A stretch of DNA of 36,141 bases from JAOZTV01 sp965371805 (GTDB taxonomy: Bacteria; Acidobacteriota; Aminicenantia; UBA2199): positions 1-36,141 of the forward strand of contig CBDUZW010000055.1 of assembly GCA_965371805.1 (NCBI GenBank), read 5' to 3'. Positions 14,802 to 23,550 of the stretch are shown here, piece by piece (the first letter of the stretch is position 1; the number at the start of each line of letters is the position of its first letter). The notes beneath the pieces are model-generated. The model was not told the origin of the DNA. It ran no database searches and saw nothing but the letters and a program-made list of their open reading frames with translations. A program made the position numbers and the translations under genes.

Positions 14802-16616
14802 ATGAAAACGATGAAAAAAGAATGGTATATTACTAATATTGACAATAACCAACAAATCAATACTGAATCATCATCTCTAATTAAAGGTAAAGGTTTTTTT
14901 ATATATACAAATGGACAGACGATTTACCGATTTAGAGCAGGGGAAAAAAAAGTTGAATGGCTTTTAATAATTGATGGATATGTTCTGCCTAGACATAAAT
15001 TACGGAATCAGTATAACGGAAAGTCACAGGAAGAACTGATAGAACGTTTATATAAAGAAAAAGGCAATGAGTTTATCAATTTTATCAAAGGCAATTTTAT
15101 CATTATTATTGGGAATTTACAATTAGGTTTTACTCTTTATACAGATCATCTTGGTACGAAAAAGGTATTTTATTATCATGATTCAGAGAAAAATAAATTC
15201 ATACTATCAAATCGTTTTAAATATGTTTCAGATGCAATAAACACGAAATTGAACCTAGCAGGAATTGTAGTTCAATCCTTAACCCATCATTATTTAGGTG
15301 GATTAACTTTTTTAGAGCAAATCAATTATACAAAACCTGCGGCAATGATTGAGTTTTCCCGTAGACTTAATTTTCAACAGTATTGGGATTGTTCTGAATT
15401 ATTGAAATTGCAGAGAAATGACTTTTCACCTCGGGAAATGGCAGATTCTTTTAAAGGAATTATGAAGGATTATCTTGATTTTTTTAATCCAGACAAAATC
15501 TCACTGACTTTAACTGGGGGTCTGGACAGTCGTACAATATTAGCTGCTCTTCTAAGTCTTGGGTGCAAGCCTTATACCTTCACGTATGGTCATGCAAATT
15601 CCCCAGATGCAGAGACAGCGAAGCAGATTTCACGTAGTTGTGGTATTAAACATCATAATCACTATGATATTCCAACGGCTGATTGGTTTGCCAGTATGTC
15701 AAAAGAAATAACGGATATAGGTGACTCAATTACTCAATTACACCGTGCACATCGTTTGTGGGCTGTTAAAGCTGAATCAGGAATGCATCCTGATTCACAA
15801 ATGCTTATTGGTGGTTATATGGGTGGTGAAAGTATTCGTAATTTTTATTATGACGGAGTGATAATTTCTGATTTTACACAACGTTGGATACAGGAAAATG
15901 GAGATAAAAAACGACTAATTCAAGAAGTTTTATCAAATAGATTTATAAAAAGCAGTAATGTTGATATTGATGAGGTCTATGAAATCTTATCTTCACAGAC
16001 ATATTTTGATCCTAAAAAAGAAGTGGAAATGAAAGAGTTTTATATGACCTTTCAATTGCTGGCCGGGAACCATCATTCTCAGGACCCAAATCTTTTCAGT
16101 CATTATAATCCTGTCCCATTGTCCATCTATCTTGATATAGATTTTTTACATTTAATATTTAGTTCAGAGTACAATTTCCTGGCTTACAACAAAGATTCTG
16201 GAAACAAGTTTAAAAAGTATATGAACAGAATTAAGGGTGCGGAACTATATTGCCATTTTATTGAGGCTTTCTCTCCTGAACTGGCAAAGATTCCATTTGC
16301 AAAACAAGGATATTACACTGCCTTAGAGTATGTAAAGGATCCAACGGCATTACTGGTATTAAAACGGGCCAAACGGAAATTTTTTAATCGGTCTAAAGGT
16401 CCGGTGAATTTTAATTTGGGCAAATGGATAGAGGATTATGTAAGTAGGAGTTTAAGCCAAATTGAAGAAGATTGTATAACGCAATCCGTTTACGATATTC
16501 CCCGTTCTATAAAACAATTGAATAGCCAGATACACTCAGACCAGGAAAAATACTGGAGAAAATTCACTGAAATTACCTGGACACATTTAAATGTGAAGCA
16601 ATATATGTTAAACTAG
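14802..16616 (+). CDS. Asparagine-synthase-like protein lacking the glutaminase Cys
   Basis: At 604 residues with an N-terminal Ntn-like domain and a C-terminal ATP-pyrophosphatase domain, this is built like class B asparagine synthetase. The PP-loop reads LTGGLDSR (about 237-243), a slight variant of SGGLDS. The N-terminal domain keeps a DHLGTKKVFYY block that corresponds to the DRxGxxPLYY region, but the protein begins MKTMKKEWY, so the catalytic Cys2 needed to release ammonia from glutamine is missing. It may use free ammonia or an amine nucleophile, as beta-lactam synthetase-like relatives do. It adenylates a carboxylate, perhaps a uronic acid or amino acid on the glycan. A canonical AsnB is encoded at 21571-23490, so the two are not redundant copies. 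Confidence 0.82.
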   Translation: MKTMKKEWYITNIDNNQQINTESSSLIKGKGFFIYTNGQTIYRFRAGEKKVEWLLIIDGYVLPRHKLRNQYNGKSQEELIERLYKEKGNEFINFIKGNFIIIIGNLQLGFTLYTDHLGTKKVFYYHDSEKNKFILSNRFKYVSDAINTKLNLAGIVVQSLTHHYLGGLTFLEQINYTKPAAMIEFSRRLNFQQYWDCSELLKLQRNDFSPREMADSFKGIMKDYLDFFNPDKISLTLTGGLDSRTILAALLSLGCKPYTFTYGHANSPDAETAKQISRSCGIKHHNHYDIPTADWFASMSKEITDIGDSITQLHRAHRLWAVKAESGMHPDSQMLIGGYMGGESIRNFYYDGVIISDFTQRWIQENGDKKRLIQEVLSNRFIKSSNVDIDEVYEILSSQTYFDPKKEVEMKEFYMTFQLLAGNHHSQDPNLFSHYNPVPLSIYLDIDFLHLIFSSEYNFLAYNKDSGNKFKKYMNRIKGAELYCHFIEAFSPELAKIPFAKQGYYTALEYVKDPTALLVLKRAKRKFFNRSKGPVNFNLGKWIEDYVSRSLSQIEEDCITQSVYDIPRSIKQLNSQIHSDQEKYWRKFTEITWTHLNVKQYMLN

Positions 16617-16632
16617 AAAAACCATAAATAAT

Positions 16633-17694
16633 ATGAAAATTAAAATTTGTATTCTAAGAAGTGAATGGCCTGATGCTCATCATGAATGGATTGCAGCCTG
16701 TGAAAAATCTGAAGCAGAGATTTCTTTTGATGTTGTAGACATAACTAGACATGATTGGATGGAAAAGATATTGGCCAAAAATTACGACCTCTTTCTTGTT
16801 CGTACATCCGACCGTATAAGTTATTTTAAAACACTCTGTGATGAACGTTTATATATAATAAATAAAGTACTGGGAAAACATATTTATCCTTCTTATGAAG
16901 AAATTCTGGTTTATGAAAACAAAAAATTTCTCTCTTACTGGTTAAAAGCAAATAACATACCGCATCCTGTAACACATGTTTTTTATAATAAAGTGGAAAC
17001 ATTGTTATTTGCCAGAGACTGCCAATTGCCCGTTGTAGGGAAGACATCAATTGGTGCAAGTGGCTCTGGAATTAAAATAATTAAAACCAGGCAAGAGTTG
17101 GATTCATATATAAAGCAGGTTTTTTCTGATAAAGGGATCACTCGCCGTTGGGGGGTGAATTTTAGAAAAGGTGATTATAAAAAACGATTATTTTCACGTA
17201 TAAAAAATATTCCGGGTTTTTTAAGTTATCTAAATAGAAAACGTAAATCTGCTACAATTGATCCACATAGGTGGTTTGTTATTTTTCAGGAATTTCTTCC
17301 TGTTACTTTTGAATGGCGTGCAGTTCGGATCGGAGATTCATTTTTTGCCCATAAAAAATTAGGAGAACAGGGTGGTTTGATCAGTGGAACTTCCAAAGTC
17401 AGTTGGGATGGACCTTCCAGAGCACTACTTGATTTTGTAGAATCTGTTACTGATAAAAGGCGATTTCTCAGTCAGGCCGTTGATATATTTGAGACGGAAG
17501 AGGGTAAATTTCTCGTAAATGAGCTCCAGTGTTTTTTTGGTTCTAAAAGCCCCTATCAGATGATCTTGGATGGTAAGCCGGGTAGATATGTTAAAATCAG
17601 TGGGAATTGGGTATTTGAAGAAGGAAATTTTAATGAGAATAATTCCTATAATCTAAGATTGGAACATGCTCTAGAAATATTAAATAAAAAATGA
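16633..17694 (+). CDS. Second ATP-grasp ligase of the glycan cluster
   Basis: A 353-residue RimK-like ATP-grasp protein. After an N-terminal alpha/beta domain (1-90), the ATP-binding lobe shows LPVVGKTSIGASGSGIKI (K137, GASGSG 141-146). The catalytic lobe has FQEFLP, EWRAVRIGD and a terminal FLVNELQCFFG with the Glu/Gln pair in place of E-x-N. It probably activates a carboxylate for coupling to an amine. It is divergent from the ligase at 11492, so the operon encodes two different condensation steps rather than a duplicate. It lies 16 bases after the asparagine-synthase-like gene and overlaps the next gene by four bases (ATGA), which ties it to GT addition. No obvious Shine-Dalgarno precedes the ATG. 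Substrates unknown. Confidence 0.8.
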   Translation: MKIKICILRSEWPDAHHEWIAACEKSEAEISFDVVDITRHDWMEKILAKNYDLFLVRTSDRISYFKTLCDERLYIINKVLGKHIYPSYEEILVYENKKFLSYWLKANNIPHPVTHVFYNKVETLLFARDCQLPVVGKTSIGASGSGIKIIKTRQELDSYIKQVFSDKGITRRWGVNFRKGDYKKRLFSRIKNIPGFLSYLNRKRKSATIDPHRWFVIFQEFLPVTFEWRAVRIGDSFFAHKKLGEQGGLISGTSKVSWDGPSRALLDFVESVTDKRRFLSQAVDIFETEEGKFLVNELQCFFGSKSPYQMILDGKPGRYVKISGNWVFEEGNFNENNSYNLRLEHALEILNKK

Positions 17695-18653
17695 AAATTC
17701 TATTTGTATGCAGTGGGACTTCAAAAAGAGGCATCTCGCATCTTATTAAAAATCAAGCGGAATCTTTGAGAGAGAGAGGAGTGGAACTTGATTTTTTTAC
17801 TATTAAACGGGGTGGTGTCAAAGGGTATTTAGCACATGTTAGTATTCTCAAAAAACATCTAAAAGAGCATAAATATGATCTAATTCATGTTCATTATGCT
17901 CTTTGTGGATGGGTTGTAATATTAGCATTTCCAGGGATTCCAGTTGTTGTCTCTTATATGGGCAGTGATGTTTATGGAGATGTGGATAAAAATGGAAAGC
18001 GAACACACTATCTAAATTTTTTTCTTGCAAAACTTTTACAGCCTTTTGTAAATATAATCATAGCAAAATCACCAAATATTGAAAAGTATGTTTATTTGAA
18101 AAAAAAGCTCCAAATTATACCTAATGGAGTAAACTTTGATAGATTTAAACCTATGAACAGGGAAGAATGCCGTAAGAAATTGGGATTAACTTTGGATAAA
18201 AATGTTTTATTTCTTGGCAATCCAGAAGATGATCGTAAAAACATAAAACTTGTAAGGGATGGAATAATAAGGTTAAATGATGATCAAGTTCAATTCAATA
18301 CTCCCTATCATGTTCCTCATGAAATGGTTCCTATCTATATCAATGCCTGCAATGTTCTAGTACTTTCATCTTATAATGAAGGATCTCCAAATGTGGTCAA
18401 AGAGGCTATGGCATGTAACATTCCTGTGGTTGTTACAGATGTAGGAGATGCCTGGAAGGTTATAGAAAACACATCTGGTTGTTTTAAAATAGATTTTAAC
18501 CCTGAATCAGTTTTAAAAACATTAAAAAAAGCCTTAGATTTTGATAGAGAAACTACTGGTCGACAGGATATTTCTCATCTGGATGAAAAACATATTGCAA
18601 AAAAGTTGATATCTATCTATAATAAATTAACAAATGTAAAAAAAAAAAGGTAA
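17691..18653 (+). CDS. GT4 glycosyltransferase, paralogue of the 333-1280 gene
   Basis: The 320-residue protein aligns end to end with the GT4 at 333-1280. Shared blocks include HVHYALCGW versus HAHYAFCGW, PVVVSYMGSDV versus PVVVSFMGSDV, IIPNGVNFDRFKPM versus IIPNGVNFKKFKPM, and the E-x7-E at E230-GSPNVVK-E238. The two enzymes probably transfer the same or a similar sugar. It is translationally coupled to the ATP-grasp gene. Near its end a run of ten A encodes Lys residues. Since one copy sits inside this operon and one alone 16 kb away behind a similar leader motif, duplication or exchange between glycan loci is likely. Confidence 0.88.
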   Translation: MKILFVCSGTSKRGISHLIKNQAESLRERGVELDFFTIKRGGVKGYLAHVSILKKHLKEHKYDLIHVHYALCGWVVILAFPGIPVVVSYMGSDVYGDVDKNGKRTHYLNFFLAKLLQPFVNIIIAKSPNIEKYVYLKKKLQIIPNGVNFDRFKPMNREECRKKLGLTLDKNVLFLGNPEDDRKNIKLVRDGIIRLNDDQVQFNTPYHVPHEMVPIYINACNVLVLSSYNEGSPNVVKEAMACNIPVVVTDVGDAWKVIENTSGCFKIDFNPESVLKTLKKALDFDRETTGRQDISHLDEKHIAKKLISIYNKLTNVKKKR

Positions 18654-18658
18654 TAAAG

Positions 18659-19426
18659 ATGGATTTTACATTAAAAGTATATAAGCAATTACTGCAATCT
18701 TTGAAATTTTCAGGATATAATTTTATTACTCTTGAGAGATATTTTACTAAAGGGCTACCTGAAGGGAAAGTTGTTATACTCCGGCACGATGTTGATCGTA
18801 AACCTCACTTTGCTCTGAATATGGCTAAAATCGAATATAGTTTAGATATTCAGTCCAGTTATTATTTTCGTATAGTAAAAGAAAGTTACAGTCCCCACAT
18901 TATTAATAATATAGTTTCTATGAACCATGAATTAGGATATCACTATGAGGATCTCGCTCTAAGTAATGGAGATTTTGAGTCTGCAATAGATTTGTTCAGG
19001 CAGAATCTGGAAAATTTTCGCAGCTTTTATCCCGTCAGAACGGCCTGTATGCATGGCAATCCCTTGTCCAAATGGGATAATCGTATGATTTGGGAAAAAT
19101 ATAATTATAAGGATTTTGGGATAATCGGTGAGCCTTATTATGATATGGATTTTAAAAAAATATTGTATTTAACCGATACTGGGCGCAGATGGGATAATAA
19201 GAGTATGAATATTCGCGACAGAGTTGAAGATCACTTTAACTTAACATTTTCATCTACTATGGCGATCTTATCAGCTATCGATAATGGCAAGATCCCATTT
19301 TACCTGTTTATAAATACTCATCCTGAACGTTGGACAGATTCCCTATTTCCATGGTTTGTCCAACTATTTGTTCAGAACGTGAAAAATATTATCAAAAAAA
19401 AAATATTAAAAAGGAGAGTCAGTTGA
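18659..19426 (+). CDS. NodB-like polysaccharide deacetylase family protein
   Basis: A 255-residue protein of the carbohydrate esterase 4-like fold found in many EPS loci. The metal motif is LRHDVDR (HDVD 43-46), followed by ELGYHYEDL in place of the usual second His motif, ACMHGNPLS, and a C-terminal INTHPERW. No signal peptide is present, so it would act in the cytosol on a lipid-linked intermediate, removing an N- or O-acetyl group, rather than on secreted polymer. Such cytoplasmic variants lack the full H-x3-H pattern, so a different hydrolysis is possible. AAAGGT lies 9-14 bases before the ATG, and only five bases separate it from the upstream GT gene. Confidence 0.75.
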   Translation: MDFTLKVYKQLLQSLKFSGYNFITLERYFTKGLPEGKVVILRHDVDRKPHFALNMAKIEYSLDIQSSYYFRIVKESYSPHIINNIVSMNHELGYHYEDLALSNGDFESAIDLFRQNLENFRSFYPVRTACMHGNPLSKWDNRMIWEKYNYKDFGIIGEPYYDMDFKKILYLTDTGRRWDNKSMNIRDRVEDHFNLTFSSTMAILSAIDNGKIPFYLFINTHPERWTDSLFPWFVQLFVQNVKNIIKKKILKRRVS

Positions 19427-19463
19427 TCCTGAATACTTTGTTCAGAAGCCAGTACTAGATCAA

Positions 19464-20489
19464 ATGAGTGATTTAAATAAATATGAAGATATAAATATAG
19501 TCTTTCAACTAGACGAAAAACTATGGTCTCAATTCGTTAAAGAACACCCCACTGGAAACATTTTTCATACGCCTGAAATGGCTGATCTTTACCGTCGTTC
19601 CTCCAAGCAAGAACCTATTCTAGTTGCTTTGGTGAATAAAAAAAATGAGATAAGGGGATTACTGCTGGCGGTTATTCAGAGCCAGTTAAACGGTGTTTTT
19701 GGAAAGGTGACAGCTCGATCTGTTTCGTTCAGCACACCTCTTGTAAAAAATAATAATCCACAACTTATAAAACTGATATTGAAAGCTTATGATAATGTGG
19801 TTAAAAACAAGGCTATATATTCTCAATTTCGTAATTTCTGTACTCAGGATAACCAGAAAGAGATTTTTATAAATCAGAATTATAAATATGAAGATCATCT
19901 CAATATTCAACATGATCTCAGTCTGTCAGATGAAGAATTACTGAACCAGATGCATAAAAGACTCCGTCGAAATATCAGGCGTGCGGTAAAAAAAGGACTC
20001 ACTTTTAGAGAGATTACTGATTCTCAAGAGATTGAAGAGGTTTTTTTTTTGATCGAGAATACATACAAACGAATAAAATTACCTTTCCCTAATAAAGATT
20101 ATTTTGATAATGCATATCAGGTATTATTTCCTAAAGGTATGATAAGATATTTTGCTGCGGTATTTGAAAAGAAGATCATAAGTGTACGAATTGAATTGTG
20201 TTATAAAGGTATAATATATGATTGGTGGACTGGTTATATGAATGAATTTCTCAATAAATATCCAAATGATTTTCTTCCATGGCAAGTAATGCTCTGGGGT
20301 CACAGGAATGGGTATAAAACCTTTGATTTTGGAGGTGCCGGAAAACCTGGGATACCATATGGTGTTCGTGATCATAAACTAAAGTTCGGTGGGAAACTAT
20401 TATCCTTTGGTCGTTATGAAAAGATTCACAAACCTCTCTTCATGGCTCTTGGAAAACTTGGAATGAAATTATATAAAATATTAAAATAA
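19464..20489 (+). CDS. FemAB/GNAT-like acyl or aminoacyl transferase
   Basis: This 341-residue protein matches the FemAB-like GNAT-fold family of EPS loci (Acetyltransf_6/FemAB). Signatures are LRRNIRRAVKKG (about 168-179), YDWWTGYMNEF and a C-terminal FDFGGAGKPG...DHKLKFGG, the conserved end of Fem-type transferases. Fem enzymes transfer amino acids from tRNA to peptidoglycan precursors; EPS relatives may acylate or aminoacylate a sugar. It fits the ligase-rich context. No clear ribosome binding site lies before the ATG at 19464. An AAGGAG at 19411 has no usable in-frame start near it, although the frame stays open back to the previous gene. A run of ten T inside the gene (about 20041-20050) is a possible slippage site. 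Confidence 0.8.
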   Translation: MSDLNKYEDINIVFQLDEKLWSQFVKEHPTGNIFHTPEMADLYRRSSKQEPILVALVNKKNEIRGLLLAVIQSQLNGVFGKVTARSVSFSTPLVKNNNPQLIKLILKAYDNVVKNKAIYSQFRNFCTQDNQKEIFINQNYKYEDHLNIQHDLSLSDEELLNQMHKRLRRNIRRAVKKGLTFREITDSQEIEEVFFLIENTYKRIKLPFPNKDYFDNAYQVLFPKGMIRYFAAVFEKKIISVRIELCYKGIIYDWWTGYMNEFLNKYPNDFLPWQVMLWGHRNGYKTFDFGGAGKPGIPYGVRDHKLKFGGKLLSFGRYEKIHKPLFMALGKLGMKLYKILK

Positions 20490-20493
20490 TCAA

Positions 20494-21570
20494 ATGAAAA
20501 TACTTATAGACATAGGTCATCCTGCTCATGTACATCTGTTTCGTCATTTTGCTCAGGAGATGACAAAAAAGGGGCACAAGTTTCTTTTTACTACGCGTGA
20601 GAAGGAAGTTGCTGTTCATTTACTGAAACATTTTGGATTTGATTTTGTTTCCTTTGGGAAACCTTATAAAAGTCTTCCAGGGAAATTGTTTGGATTAGTT
20701 AAGTTTAACCTGAAGCTACTTAAAGTTTCAATGAGATTCAAACCAGATCTATTTATTAGTGCTGGATCATTTTATGCATCTCATATATCATTTTTAATGC
20801 ACAAACCCCATATAACATTTGAAGATACTGGAAATATGGAACAAGTAAAGCTATATTTGCCATTTTCAGAAGTAATATTAGTTCCCAAAGCTTTTCACAA
20901 GGATTTGGGTCCCAAACAAATTCGTTATTCTGGATACCATGAACTAGCTTATTTACACCCAAATCAGTTTAAACCAAATTCCGATATACTTAAGCAATTG
21001 TGTGTTGAGAAGGACGAGACATATATAGTAATTCGTTTTGTTTCCTGGAATGCCAGTCACGATGCAGGGCAAGTCGGATTTTCTTTAGAAAGAAAAATAG
21101 AGCTTGTTCAGAAGATCAGCAAATATGGGAAGGTGTTTATTTCCTCAGAAGGAGACTTACCTGCTGAGCTAGAGCAGTTCCGTGTAGGAATCTCACCTGA
21201 ATATATTCATGATGCTATGGCATTTGCCTCTTTATATATCGGTGAAGGTGCCACTATGGCCAGTGAATGTGCTGCGCTGGGTACTCCGGCAATATATGTT
21301 AATTCAATTACTGCAGGAACATTAGAAGAGCAGGAAAATTATGGATTATTGTATGGATTCAGAAGTTCTGATGGTGTAATAGAAAAAGCATTGGAAATAT
21401 TGAAAAATCCAGAAGAAAAAAAAAAATGGAAAAGTCGACAAAAAAAGATGCTATCAGAAAAAATCGATGTTACTGCTTTTATGGTATGGTTCGTGGAAAA
21501 TTATCCGGAAAGTAAGGATATAATGAAAAAAGATCCTGATTATCAGGATCGATTCAAAGATAAGAAATAG
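20494..21570 (+). CDS. DUF354-family GT-B-like protein
   Basis: The 358-residue protein opens MKILIDIGHPAHVHLFRHF, a hallmark of DUF354, a family with a GT-B fold related to UDP-GlcNAc 2-epimerase/MurG-like enzymes. The C-terminal half has ISPEYIHDAMAFASLYIGEGATMASEC and ALGTPAIYVN, which form the nucleotide-sugar pocket. It is either a glycosyltransferase or a nucleotide-sugar-handling enzyme; the family is not well characterised. It is the last gene of the operon, four bases behind the FemAB-like gene. Its TAG at 21568-21570 directly abuts the stop of the convergent asnB gene, leaving no room for a separate terminator. Confidence 0.82.
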   Translation: MKILIDIGHPAHVHLFRHFAQEMTKKGHKFLFTTREKEVAVHLLKHFGFDFVSFGKPYKSLPGKLFGLVKFNLKLLKVSMRFKPDLFISAGSFYASHISFLMHKPHITFEDTGNMEQVKLYLPFSEVILVPKAFHKDLGPKQIRYSGYHELAYLHPNQFKPNSDILKQLCVEKDETYIVIRFVSWNASHDAGQVGFSLERKIELVQKISKYGKVFISSEGDLPAELEQFRVGISPEYIHDAMAFASLYIGEGATMASECAALGTPAIYVNSITAGTLEEQENYGLLYGFRSSDGVIEKALEILKNPEEKKKWKSRQKKMLSEKIDVTAFMVWFVENYPESKDIMKKDPDYQDRFKDKK

Positions 21571-23490
21571 TCATTTTTTTTCAACAAACTTATTGTGTAA
21601 AATTTGTAATGAAGCTATTCCCATCAAACTCATATCTTCTGTTGCAGATAGGGCTCTTCCAGACCTGCTTTTTTTTAGCAGTTTTTCAATTGGTTCCGGC
21701 TTAAAATACCCGTAAGATGCAATTTTTTCATTTGAAAGTAGAGAAGATATATACCCTTTACTCTCATCATTAAAACAGGAAGTTATTGGAGCTCTATAAG
21801 GTTGTTTCTCTCTATTGATTATATCTCTTGGTAAAATATCCTTAAAACTTTCCTTCAAAATAAATTTTTCATTAAGTGCTTTAATTTTATATTTTGGCGG
21901 GATCGTTGATGCAAATTCTATTAACCTGTGATCCAGGAAAGGGAACCGTCCCTCAACTGAGTTTCCCATCATCATTCTATCTCCCTGTGAGGATAGCAGA
22001 TATCCTGACATAAATATAGACATCTCAAGATATTGAGCTCTACACAATGGATGCCATTTCAAAATATCTTTTGGGATCTGATTACTTATCTCCTCAAAAA
22101 GATTCTTTTGATCAAAGTCTTTTGCAAACTCAGGATGAATTAATCTTTTTATCTTTGATGTATTTTCCCATCTGATCTTATGAGAATATATCGGATTATT
22201 TGTATCGAGAAGACCTTTTTTGAAAAAGGATACCCAAAATTGCTCTGCTCTTTTATCATCTGTAATGTAGTTGTATAATTTTGTAAGTAAAAGTGGACGC
22301 GCTTTAGAATCAGGTGATTCTGCCCAGAACCTTCTTATTTTATCTTCTTTAAAAATATTATAACCGCCAAATATTTCATCTGCTCCCTCTCCTGTCAGGA
22401 CAACTTTTATATTATTTTTTCTAACAAGTCTGGATAGGGCAAATAAAGGCCCAGGGGCAGTTCTTAACAGAGGTTTTTCACTATATTTAATAATTTCAGG
22501 TAAAAAAGATTTTATCTCATCTGAAGATACCATAACCGTTTTATGTTCTGTCTTTAGGAAATCAACCATAATTTTCTGATACATGCTCTCATCAAAGTTC
22601 TTTTCCTTAAATGATACCGAAAAAGTTTTTAGCTCATTATTATGATTTCTTTTTACAAGGGTTGAAATTATTGAGGAATCTAATCCACCTGAAAGATAAG
22701 TTGCAACTGGAACATCAGCTCTTAATCTTAACTTAACTGCATCTTCTAAAAGCTCCTTTACTCTTTCTTTATAATAGGAAAATGGTCTCTCTTCATATTC
22801 ATCTTTATCTGGAAATGATAACTCCCAATACCTGGTTTTAAAAAAACCGTCTTTGTTGATTTTAATATAGTGCCCCGCAGGAAGTTCATTAATGTTTTTA
22901 AAAACTGTCCTTGGAGGCAAGTTTGCCCATATTGTGAAAACCTGTTCGATCCCTTGAGGGTCTATCTCCGGATCGACTTCCTCATGTTTAAAAAGAGCCT
23001 TCATTTCAGAGGCAAAAATAAAAAAACCTGATCGGGTAATAGAAAAAAATAAGGGGCGGATCCCCACTCTGTCTCTTGCAAGTATTAATTCCTTTCTTTT
23101 TGAATCCCAAATAGCTATTGCAAACTGACCGTTCAAGTATGAGAGGAAGTCTGTTCCATATTCTTCATAAAGATGGACAATAACTTCCGTGTCACTTGTC
23201 GTATAAAAAGAATGTCCCCTTGCAATCAGATCTTTTCTCAATTCTATATAATTATATATTTCCCCGTTTAGTATTACAGACAATGATCTGTCCTCATTGA
23301 AGATCGGTTGTTGTCCAGTTGTCAGATCAATTATAGATAACCTACTATGTCCTAAACCAATGTCCTTATCCAGAAAATAACCAAATTCATCAGGCCCTCT
23401 ATGGATCAATGTTCTTGTCATTTTTTTTAGTTGTGACTCTTTGACCCGTTTTGATGATTTATAACTGTAAATCCCTGTTATTCCACACAT
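21571..23490 (-). CDS. asnB: Glutamine-dependent asparagine synthetase AsnB-type
   Basis: A complete 639-residue class B asparagine synthetase-type amidotransferase. It starts MCGITGIY with the catalytic Cys2 of the glutaminase domain, keeps RGPDEFGYF and NGEIYNY, and has the ATP-pyrophosphatase loop SGGLDSS at 267-273. The canonical reaction amidates aspartate with glutamine nitrogen and ATP. Members in glycan or secondary-metabolite loci amidate other carboxylates, for example uronic acids. GAGGG precedes the ATG. It is the last gene of the nine-gene minus-strand run, 60 bases after a DegT-type aminotransferase, so a modified sugar or amino acid is as plausible as plain asparagine. Confidence 0.88.
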   Translation of the reverse strand: MCGITGIYSYKSSKRVKESQLKKMTRTLIHRGPDEFGYFLDKDIGLGHSRLSIIDLTTGQQPIFNEDRSLSVILNGEIYNYIELRKDLIARGHSFYTTSDTEVIVHLYEEYGTDFLSYLNGQFAIAIWDSKRKELILARDRVGIRPLFFSITRSGFFIFASEMKALFKHEEVDPEIDPQGIEQVFTIWANLPPRTVFKNINELPAGHYIKINKDGFFKTRYWELSFPDKDEYEERPFSYYKERVKELLEDAVKLRLRADVPVATYLSGGLDSSIISTLVKRNHNNELKTFSVSFKEKNFDESMYQKIMVDFLKTEHKTVMVSSDEIKSFLPEIIKYSEKPLLRTAPGPLFALSRLVRKNNIKVVLTGEGADEIFGGYNIFKEDKIRRFWAESPDSKARPLLLTKLYNYITDDKRAEQFWVSFFKKGLLDTNNPIYSHKIRWENTSKIKRLIHPEFAKDFDQKNLFEEISNQIPKDILKWHPLCRAQYLEMSIFMSGYLLSSQGDRMMMGNSVEGRFPFLDHRLIEFASTIPPKYKIKALNEKFILKESFKDILPRDIINREKQPYRAPITSCFNDESKGYISSLLSNEKIASYGYFKPEPIEKLLKKSRSGRALSATEDMSLMGIASLQILHNKFVEKK

Positions 23491-23550
23491 TTCATTCCCT
23501 CAATGTATAACATCCATATATAATCAGGCTCAATTTATTTTTTGGAAATT

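Noticed and set aside
8891..21570. Exosortase/PEP-CTERM-type EPS locus, suggested by the AsnB-like, FemAB-like and deacetylase genes
   Set aside because: No exosortase is present, and none of the exported proteins in the window ends in a PEP-CTERM sorting signal.
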